Source: JAQIBY01 sp051747965
Lineage (GTDB): Bacteria > Bacteroidota > Bacteroidia > Bacteroidales > ML635J-15
Direction: 5' to 3'
Assembly: GCA_051747965.1 (NCBI GenBank)
Contig: JBNJGS010000098.1
Location: forward strand, 1 to 6,064
Length of the DNA: 6,064 bases
The position numbers and the translations under genes are program-made. The first letter of the stretch is position 1. Each line of letters starts with the position of its first letter. The notes beneath the pieces are model-generated. The model made no database searches. It saw only the letters and a list, made by a program, of their open reading frames with translations, and was not told where the DNA came from. Positions 1-4,441 of this stretch are shown piece by piece.

Positions 1-1289
1 GGGACTCCCGTAAAGTTGAAGCGTTTGCGGAGAAAGTTTTCCAGGTAACGCCGGTACGGTTCCTTGATTCCTTCGGGGTGATTGCAGAAAAATGCAAAAG
101 ACGGTACATGGCTGGGCAACTGGGTAACATACTTAATCCTTACATAGGCATTCCGGTACACCGGTGGTTTGTGAGCTTCCAGTGCATCTTTGAGCATGTT
201 GTTGAGTTTGTTGGTTGTTATCCGCTGCCTGCGGCTCTTGTACACTTCAATTGCTGAACTCAATACTTTGTGGATGCGTTGTTTGGTAAGCACCGAGGCG
301 AAAATCACCGGTACATCATCGTGGGGAGCAATGCGTTCCCTGACTGCGGCTTCAAAAGTTTTGTAGGTGCTGGTTTGTTTTTCCTCCACCAGATCCCATT
401 TATTCACCACAATGACAACACCTTTTCCCTTGCGCTGCACCAGGTTGAAGATGTTCACATCCTGGGCTTCAATACCACGGGTGGCATCCAGCATAAGAAT
501 ACAGACATCGGAATTTTCCAGTGCTCTGATTGCCCGCATCACCGAATAAAACTCCAGGTCTTCCTTCACTTTGTCTTTACGCCGCAGCCCGGCAGTATCG
601 GTAAGGACAAAGTCAAATCCGAATTTATTGTAGGCAGTATTCACAGAATCTCTTGTGGTTCCGGCAATATCGGTCACAAGATTTCTGTCTTCGCCAATCA
701 GGGTGTTGATCAGGGATGATTTTCCGGCATTGGGACGGCCAATGACAGCAAAGCGGGGCAGTTCGGGATTATCTTCCTCCGTTTGATAATCAGCAGGCAA
801 GGTATCAACAACGGCATCCAGAAGTTCGCCGGTGCCACTGCCGTTGATTGAGGAAATGGCAATCGGATCACCCAGACCAAGGTTATAAAATTCATATACA
901 TCGTCCTGCCGTATGTGGTTATCTACCTTATTGACAGCGATAACCACCTTTTTGTTGCTTTTCCTGAGAATATGGGCCATCTGATCGTCCATATCGGTGA
1001 TACCGGTTTCCACGTCCAGTACAAAGATCAGCGCATCGGCCTCATCAAGGGCCATCAGCACCTGCTTTTTGATTTCTGTTTCAAACACGTTTTCCGGATT
1101 TTCAACATAACCGCCCGTATCAATAACGGAAAAATCGCGTCCATTCCAGACACACTCGCCATAAAGACGATCGCGGGTTACTCCGCTCAAATCATCCACA
1201 ATGGCAGTACGCTGTTCGGTCAAACGATTAAACAGGGTGGATTTCCCCACATTGGGTCTGCCGACAATGGCTACTATAGAATTTTTCAT
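1..1289 (-). CDS. der: Ribosome biogenesis GTPase Der (EngA), 3' end cut by window edge
   Basis: Der is a tandem-domain GTPase needed for late 50S subunit assembly. The visible 429 residues read without a stop or frameshift from an ATG at 1289. The first G domain has GRPNVGKS (residues 10-17), DTGG (57-60) and NKVD (120-123). The second has GRPNAGKS (184-191), DTAGLRRKDK (231-240) and NKWD (296-299). The C-terminal KH-like domain begins near residue 350 and the sequence leaves the window at FNFTGV, where family members usually have only about ten more residues. The start is 23 bases after the era stop on the same strand with no obvious promoter between them, so co-transcription with era is likely. 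No clear Shine-Dalgarno sequence precedes the ATG and the spacer is A/T-rich, as is usual in Bacteroidota. Two GTPase domains in one chain leave little doubt about identity. Confidence 0.97.
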   Translation of the reverse strand, partial: MKNSIVAIVGRPNVGKSTLFNRLTEQRTAIVDDLSGVTRDRLYGECVWNGRDFSVIDTGGYVENPENVFETEIKKQVLMALDEADALIFVLDVETGITDMDDQMAHILRKSNKKVVIAVNKVDNHIRQDDVYEFYNLGLGDPIAISSINGSGTGELLDAVVDTLPADYQTEEDNPELPRFAVIGRPNAGKSSLINTLIGEDRNLVTDIAGTTRDSVNTAYNKFGFDFVLTDTAGLRRKDKVKEDLEFYSVMRAIRALENSDVCILMLDATRGIEAQDVNIFNLVQRKGKGVVIVVNKWDLVEEKQTSTYKTFEAAVRERIAPHDDVPVIFASVLTKQRIHKVLSSAIEVYKSRRQRITTNKLNNMLKDALEAHKPPVYRNAYVRIKYVTQLPSHVPSFAFFCNHPEGIKEPYRRYLENFLRKRFNFTGV

Positions 1290-1312
1290 TTTGTTTTATT
1301 TTCAATATCAAA

Positions 1313-2194
1313 TTATCCCTGGTATCCGAACTGACGCAGCATACGATCATCGTTACGCCAGTCTTTTTTCACTTTCACGTACAGGCCCAGGTACACCTGT
1401 TTGCCAAAGAAATCCTCTGCATCTGCTCTGGCCATCTGGCCTACCTTTTTCAGGGCAGCCCCTTTGCGGCCTATCAGAATGCCTTTCTGAGAATCCCTCG
1501 CTACAAAAATGGTGGCTTCGATGCGGATAATTGTTTCCTCTTCTTTAAAAGATTCCACCACAACCTCAACGGAATACGGAATTTCCTGCTTGTATTTGAT
1601 CAGAATTTTCTCCCGCACAATCTCGGACACGATAAAACGCTCTGTCCGGTCTGTAAGCTGATCTTTCGGAAAAAATGCCGGATTTTCGGGCAGACGATCA
1701 AGAATTTCCGTCAAAAGCCGCTCCAGATTATGCTCTTTCAGTGCAGACATGGGTAGGACTTCCGCATTGGGAAGAGTTTCTTTCCAGCGCTGCATCAGCT
1801 CAGTAACCTCTTCCTGGTTGCTCAGGTCGATTTTGTTCACAACGACAAGTACCGGTGTATCAGTCTCTTTCAGACGTTCCACATACTGCTCGTTTTTCAT
1901 GAATTTCTCCACCACATCGGTCACATAAACAATCACATCAGCATCCTCCATAGCCGTGCCGACAAAGGACATCATGTTTTCCTGCAGGCGATAAGCGGGT
2001 TTAATAATCCCAGGAGTATCGGAGTACACAACCTGAAAGTCCTCGCCGTTGACAATTCCCAGAATACGATGCCGCGTAGTTTGCGACTTGGATGTAATGA
2101 TGGATATCTTCTCTCCCACCATTTTGTTCATGATGGTTGATTTCCCGACGTTTGGGTTTCCGATGATGTTTACAAATCCTGAGCGATGTGCCAT
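1313..2194 (-). CDS. era: GTPase Era
   Basis: Era is a GTPase with a KH RNA-binding domain that binds the 3' end of 16S rRNA and aids 30S maturation. The 293-residue protein has G1 GNPNVGKST (residues 12-20), the switch region with TTRHR (39-43), DTPG (59-62), NKID (120-123) and SAL (150-152). The C-terminal KH domain carries the GxxG loop in IGRKGAALKK (241-250). The length is normal for Era. I chose the ATG at 2194 (MAHRSGFVNI) because it matches the usual Bacteroidota Era N-terminus and sits 16 bases after a TACCTTTG promoter element. An in-frame ATG at 2200 would add only Met-Leu. Any longer reading runs into the assembly gap and is not credible. It is followed by der after 23 bases, probably as one transcript. 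Confidence 0.98.
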   Translation of the reverse strand: MAHRSGFVNIIGNPNVGKSTIMNKMVGEKISIITSKSQTTRHRILGIVNGEDFQVVYSDTPGIIKPAYRLQENMMSFVGTAMEDADVIVYVTDVVEKFMKNEQYVERLKETDTPVLVVVNKIDLSNQEEVTELMQRWKETLPNAEVLPMSALKEHNLERLLTEILDRLPENPAFFPKDQLTDRTERFIVSEIVREKILIKYKQEIPYSVEVVVESFKEEETIIRIEATIFVARDSQKGILIGRKGAALKKVGQMARADAEDFFGKQVYLGLYVKVKKDWRNDDRMLRQFGYQG

Positions 2195-2210
2195 GAGCAT
2201 AAAATTTTTG

Positions 2211-2218
2211 CAAAGGTA
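2211..2218 (-). promoter_or_regulatory. Candidate -7 promoter element of era-der (TACCTTTG)
   Basis: On the minus strand the sequence reads TACCTTTG followed by CAAAAATTTTATGC, matching the Bacteroidota -7 consensus TAnnTTTG. Transcription would be expected to start about seven bases downstream, near 2204, giving a leader of only about ten bases before the era ATG at 2194. The matching -33 TTTG would fall inside the run of Ns and cannot be inspected. Confidence 0.6.
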
Positions 2219-2225
2219 CGAAAAA

Positions 2226-2325
2226 NNNNNNNNNNNNNNNNNNNNNNNNNNNNNNNNNNNNNNNNNNNNNNNNNNNNNNNNNNNNNNNNNNNNNNNNNNN
2301 NNNNNNNNNNNNNNNNNNNNNNNNN
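2226..2325. other. Assembly gap of 100 Ns
   Basis: Exactly 100 unknown bases separate era from the rest of the window. A round 100 is the customary placeholder for a gap of unknown size, so the real distance, and even the direct adjacency of the two sides, is uncertain. The heptamer repeat at its right edge is a plausible cause of the assembly break. Confidence 0.95.
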
Positions 2326-2346
2326 TGGTCACTGGTCATTGGTGTT
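2326..2346. repeat. Short tandem heptamer repeat TGGTCAN at the gap edge
   Basis: Two copies of a heptamer, TGGTCAC (2326-2332) and TGGTCAT (2333-2339), are followed by a degenerate third, TGGTGTT (2340-2346). The array runs directly into the Ns, so its total length is unknown. I recall similar TGGTCAT-type strings in non-coding DNA of Bacteroidota, but could not check this. Confidence 0.55.
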
Positions 2347-2567
2347 TTGAGTTTTGTTATTTGCTAAGTTGGGCGCTTTAACCCTCTCCGGCTTTTACAC
2401 GTCGTGCGGGCGGATGGCATTCGCATGCTGCAGCTATGATCCTTCTCCGGCGGCTATGCTGCAGCAGCTCATTGCACAACCGCCCACCCGCCGGGGTATG
2501 CGCCTCCGCGGGAGCGCTGGGATAAAATCAGCATCAAAAAGGGTTTCTGAAATAATTCACTAAGGTT
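2347..2567. other. GC-rich non-coding stretch with nested inverted repeats
   Basis: No convincing gene is present between the gap and the hypothetical gene ending at 2568. The segment 2400-2520 is much richer in G+C than the neighbouring genes. It shows nested complementary blocks: GGGCGG (2408-2413) with CCGCCC (2480-2485), and inside these two copies of the self-complementary GCTGCAGC (2427-2434 and 2458-2465), with nearly equal spacers of 13 and 14 bases. A second small hairpin lies at 2500-2517 (GCG, bulged C, CTCC, loop GCG, GGAG, CGC). No T-run follows on either strand, so these are not classic terminators. The stretch could be a folded RNA, a recombination site or a decayed mobile fragment; nothing decides between these. 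Confidence 0.4.
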
Positions 2568-2918
2568 TTATTCTTTGAGCACTTCATCATCCTCCATGTC
2601 CAGCACCATGGAACATATTTCCACATCGAACCATGCTGAAAACATCTTGTACGTTCTGTTTTGAGGCCAAAACTCTTCATCAGAGCACCAATCATTCAAT
2701 TCATTTACAAAAATATCGTCATAGTTAAACCTAAGCATTTCCCGAATCCCTTCATTGCTACCCATTTCATGAATAAGATATATGTTATTTTCCGGTTTCT
2801 CTATCATTTCATCATCTTCCGGAAATGTCGATTTCAACCAGGCAAAAAATGGTTTTTTAGGTCGTACAACAATTGCATTCCGGTTGATTGGCTCGAAATA
2901 ATATGTTAGTGGTTCCAT
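2568..2918 (-). CDS. Small acidic conserved hypothetical protein (116 aa)
   Basis: I do not know a function for this 116-residue protein. It is strongly acidic: 26 Asp/Glu against about 11 Lys/Arg, with clusters PEDDE (33-37) and MEDDE (108-112). It has no signal peptide or membrane segment, so it should be cytoplasmic. Candidate conserved blocks are NAIVVRPKKPFFAWL (14-28) and FWPQNRTYKMFSAWFDVEI (83-101). I recall small hypothetical proteins in other bacteria with a similar arrangement: RPK..F near the start, then WPQ.R, then a W-F-[DE]-[IV]-E core followed by SMV-D. The ATG at 2918 is the natural start; no Shine-Dalgarno sequence or clear TAnnTTTG element was seen upstream. It lies 184 bases downstream of yoeB on the same strand in the AT-rich block, and no recognisable immunity or toxin motif ties it to that operon. 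Confidence 0.8.
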   Translation of the reverse strand: MEPLTYYFEPINRNAIVVRPKKPFFAWLKSTFPEDDEMIEKPENNIYLIHEMGSNEGIREMLRFNYDDIFVNELNDWCSDEEFWPQNRTYKMFSAWFDVEICSMVLDMEDDEVLKE

Positions 2919-3102
2919 GAGTTTGTGTATCGTTTTGCTGTATCATTTCTTAGTAAAACAGTTATTAAATAATTTCTAACAAGGAATGAGCTCCCAAATC
3001 TCCATCTTTCAGCATATTAAGTAATGCATGCTATATTCGTCTTTGATGTGTCAAAATGATCTGCCAGCTGGTCCAACTCAAAAGCCAGTGCTTTCATCTC
3101 AT

Positions 3103-3360
3103 TTAGTCATAGTGATAGCGACACTTTGCGATCAAAATCTCATCATCTTTCACTGCATAAATCAATCGGTGCTCCTTGTCAATTCTTCGCGACCAGAATC
3201 CTTTATATTTGTATTTCAATGGCTCAGGCTTTCCTAAACCAACAAAGGGTGTGCGTGATATCTCCTTTAACATTGCATTGATACGCTTGACATATTTTTT
3301 GTTGTTTTTTCGCCAATACAAATAATCGTCCCATGATTCATCAACAAACACATATTTCAT
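3103..3360 (-). CDS. yoeB: YoeB family type II toxin, ribosome-dependent mRNA endoribonuclease
   Basis: YoeB is a RelE-superfamily toxin that cleaves mRNA in the ribosomal A site and is neutralised by YefM. The 85-residue protein aligns with E. coli YoeB almost end to end. ESWDDYLYW (8-16), RTPFVGLGKPEPLKY (36-50), GFWSRRI (54-60) and EHRLIYAV (63-70) are all recognisable. The residues known to matter in E. coli YoeB are in place: Glu46, Arg65, His83 and Tyr84. The protein ends CRYHYD, with one Asp after the tyrosine that is the last residue in E. coli YoeB. The ATG at 3360 overlaps the antitoxin stop in an ATGA arrangement (4-base overlap), so translation is probably coupled to yefM. The conserved active site suggests a working toxin. 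Confidence 0.95.
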   Translation of the reverse strand: MKYVFVDESWDDYLYWRKNNKKYVKRINAMLKEISRTPFVGLGKPEPLKYKYKGFWSRRIDKEHRLIYAVKDDEILIAKCRYHYD

Positions 3361-3611
3361 GATTCAATCAGGTCTTTTGGGAAAGACGAACCTTGTTTGA
3401 GCTTTTCAATGGCCGTATCAAGCCGGGCTTCATTCTCTTTTGAAGACATTTCATGCTGAGTTGCTGTAAGAGAATTATATTCATCTAATGAGATAATTAC
3501 TACACCTGACCCTTTACCACGATTAATGATTAATGTCTCAAAGTTTTTGGTTACAGAATCCAGATACTTTTTAATATTTTTTCTAAAATCTGAAATGCTT
3601 GTAGTCAACAT
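3357..3611 (-). CDS. yefM: YefM/Phd family antitoxin
   Basis: This is the antitoxin of the pair: an N-terminal DNA-binding Phd/YefM fold plus a C-terminal tail that wraps YoeB. From the ATG at 3611 it has 84 residues, close to E. coli YefM. It begins MLTTSISDFRKNIKKYLD and contains the family core TLIINRGKGSGVVIISLDEYNSL (residues 27-49). The tail includes ENEARLDTAIEKLKQG (59-74), comparable to the toxin-binding part of YefM. The frame stays open upstream to 3737, but that extension would cross the predicted promoter and operator and does not resemble the family, so 3611 is preferred. The gene precedes its toxin with a 4-base overlap. The YefM-YoeB complex probably represses this operon through the GTAC sites just upstream. 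Confidence 0.93.
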   Translation of the reverse strand: MLTTSISDFRKNIKKYLDSVTKNFETLIINRGKGSGVVIISLDEYNSLTATQHEMSSKENEARLDTAIEKLKQGSSFPKDLIES

Positions 3612-3624
3612 ATTTACACTTATT

Positions 3625-3654
3625 AGTACATCACTATGTACAAATATAAGTACT
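3625..3654. promoter_or_regulatory. Candidate YefM-YoeB operator: three GTAC cores spaced 12 bp
   Basis: Three hexamers with a GTAC core occur as AGTACA (3625-3630), TGTACA (3637-3642) and AGTACT (3649-3654), with centres at 3627.5, 3639.5 and 3651.5, so exactly 12 bp apart. The E. coli yefM-yoeB operator is known to use two palindromes with TGTACA cores at a 12-bp centre spacing. The match in motif, spacing and position supports autoregulation. Two of the three cores overlap or abut the -7 promoter element. Confidence 0.75.
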
Positions 3655-3672
3655 CTTTTGATAACTTCCAAA
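3641..3672 (-). promoter_or_regulatory. Candidate yefM-yoeB promoter (TTTG, 20 bases, TATATTTG)
   Basis: On the minus strand TTTG (3672-3669) is followed after 20 bases by TATATTTG (3648-3641), a full match to the Bacteroidota -33/-7 consensus. Transcription would start near 3634, about 23 bases before the yefM ATG at 3611. The TTTG end of the -7 element overlaps the central TGTACA operator core, so bound antitoxin complex would block the promoter. Confidence 0.65.
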
Positions 3673-3747
3673 TTTTTCTTAGCATGTTCACGCTTAATTA
3701 ATAAATAATCTTGTAACACAAGACAGTGCCATACCACAAGGAATTGC

Positions 3748-4077
3748 CTAAATCATAAGCAAAACCAAAGCAGTCAGAAGGATAATCAGCGTAACCAGCA
3801 GCGCTATTTTATTGGCATTTACTGACCTTGGTGTAATTATGGTTCGATCAACATATCCGGTGGCAATTTCATATTCTCTGACAATGGCATCAATACGGGC
3901 AGAATCTGAGGTATGAAAAAGAAATACTTTTACAAAATCCTGAACGGTTTCTGAATAGGATTGATACCGGATACCTTCACCCTGTAAAACATACTCAAGC
4001 CTGCCAGCATCTTCGATTGCCACATTAAGACGATACAATTCGTTGGTATTGTTGTTTTCTGCGATCACCTTACTCAT
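3748..4077 (-). CDS. Hypothetical protein with a C-terminal membrane anchor (109 aa)
   Basis: I do not recognise a named family. Residues 1-88 form a soluble, charged domain (NELYRLNVAIEDAGRLEYVL near the start, then an alternating hydrophobic stretch DFVKVFLFHTS at 47-57). Residues 91-109 (IALLVTLIILLTALVLLMI) are uniformly hydrophobic and run to the last residue, so the protein should be held in the inner membrane by its tail, with the soluble part in the cytoplasm. The pattern of a small alpha/beta domain plus one helix loosely recalls DUF2007-like proteins, but I see no diagnostic motif and would not assign it. The ATG at 4077 is preceded by a candidate promoter. It sits upstream of yefM on the same strand, 136 bases away, but the toxin-antitoxin pair has its own promoter, so a joint function is not implied. 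Confidence 0.75.
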   Translation of the reverse strand: MSKVIAENNNTNELYRLNVAIEDAGRLEYVLQGEGIRYQSYSETVQDFVKVFLFHTSDSARIDAIVREYEIATGYVDRTIITPRSVNANKIALLVTLIILLTALVLLMI

Positions 4078-4103
4078 AGCTCAGGGCATGATTTTCTGAT
4101 CAA

Positions 4104-4134
4104 TAAAGTTAACACACATCCGCTTAAATGCAAA
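4104..4134 (-). promoter_or_regulatory. Candidate promoter of the 109-aa membrane protein gene
   Basis: The minus strand shows TTTG (4134-4131), a 19-base spacer and TAACTTTA (4111-4104), which matches TAnnTTTG except at the last base. The predicted start of transcription, near 4097, lies about 20 bases before the ATG at 4077. One consensus mismatch and AT-rich surroundings keep confidence modest. Confidence 0.4.
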
Positions 4135-4192
4135 ACCTCTCAAATTCCTAACACAACCACGCCAACACCTCTCCATTTGAAACATATTTCTT

Positions 4193-4252
4193 TTGAAGCA
4201 TTTCGGCTAAATTGCTTCAACGTATTCAAGGTATTTAGCTGAATTGCTTGAA
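4193..4252. repeat. Two tandem 28-bp near-palindromes, 32-bp period
   Basis: Copy A (4193-4220) starts TTGAAGCA and ends TGCTTCAA. Copy B (4225-4252) starts TTCAAGGT and ends GCTTGAA. They match at 20 of 28 positions without gaps and are separated by CGTA. In each copy 12 of 14 opposed positions can pair, counting G-T. Position 3/26 is a G-C pair in A and a C-G pair in B, so symmetry is kept by a compensatory change. They lie about 60 bases upstream of the candidate promoter of the membrane protein gene. They could be paired operator sites for a dimeric regulator, or a small repeat element that forms hairpins. Confidence 0.65.
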
Positions 4253-4332
4253 TAGGATAAAATGATGGGAATTTTCAGAATCAGTGCATAAAAACACCAG
4301 TTTTGTCATCCTACGGCCTTCATTATATCGTT

Positions 4333-4354
4333 GAGACGCACGGCCGTGCGTCTC
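4333..4354. repeat. Perfect 22-bp palindrome GAGACGCACGG / CCGTGCGTCTC
   Basis: The two 11-base arms are exact reverse complements with no loop. Flanking TTG (4331-4333) and GCAA (4356-4359) suggest a longer parent palindrome whose left arm has lost three bases (CAG). It is about 90 bases beyond the uvrA-like stop. No T-run follows on either strand, so it is not a standard terminator. I recall closely similar GAGACGC...GCGTCTC palindromes as dispersed repeats in Bacteroidota and cyanobacteria; a genome-wide count would confirm it. Confidence 0.75.
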
Positions 4355-4441
4355 TGCAATAATAAATACGCAGCTCTTGCTACGCGATTATCTGCAGCAT
4401 CAGCCTGGAGTAAAACGTGACACCGAGGGCTTGCCAGCCGC

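Larger units (their letters stand above)
4078..4441. other. 364-base spacer with palindromic repeats, no gene seen
   Basis: This spacer lies downstream of the uvrA-like stop and upstream of the 109-residue membrane protein. No plausible coding frame was found in it. From low to high coordinates it holds the candidate promoter at 4104-4134, two tandem near-palindromes at 4193-4252, an unremarkable AT-rich stretch, and a perfect palindrome at 4333-4354. The string GTCATCCTACGGCCTTC (4306-4322) resembles dispersed repeats I recall from Bacteroidota drafts, which I cannot verify here. Confidence 0.5.

Noticed and set aside
270..1334. Long open frames on the plus strand across the der region
   Set aside because: They lie antisense to der, whose full set of GTPase motifs reads continuously on the minus strand.
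2195..2332. Era or other frames extended through the run of Ns
   Set aside because: Frames across unknown bases are artefacts; Era has a normal start at 2194.
2354..2563. Plus-strand open frame of 69 codons over the GC-rich inverted repeats
   Set aside because: Its sequence is unlike known proteins, it is rich in repeat-derived codons, and the frame is explained by GC-rich non-coding DNA.
3017..3097. 26-codon frame on the minus strand (MKALAFELDQLADHFDTSK...), 5 bases after the yoeB stop
   Set aside because: It is too short to support and has no recognisable motif. It may be a remnant of a longer gene, but nothing else confirms this.
3710..3722. Small hairpin CTTGT-GTT-ACAAG downstream of the 109-residue protein
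   Set aside because: Five A/T-rich pairs followed by a mixed A/T stretch rather than a T-run are too weak to call a terminator.
3612..3737. In-frame N-terminal extension of the antitoxin up to 3737
   Set aside because: It would run through the predicted promoter and GTAC operator, does not resemble YefM proteins, and would make the protein far longer than the family norm.
4193..4252. CRISPR array reading of the tandem palindromes
   Set aside because: There are only two units, the gap between them is four bases, and no spacers or cas genes are present.
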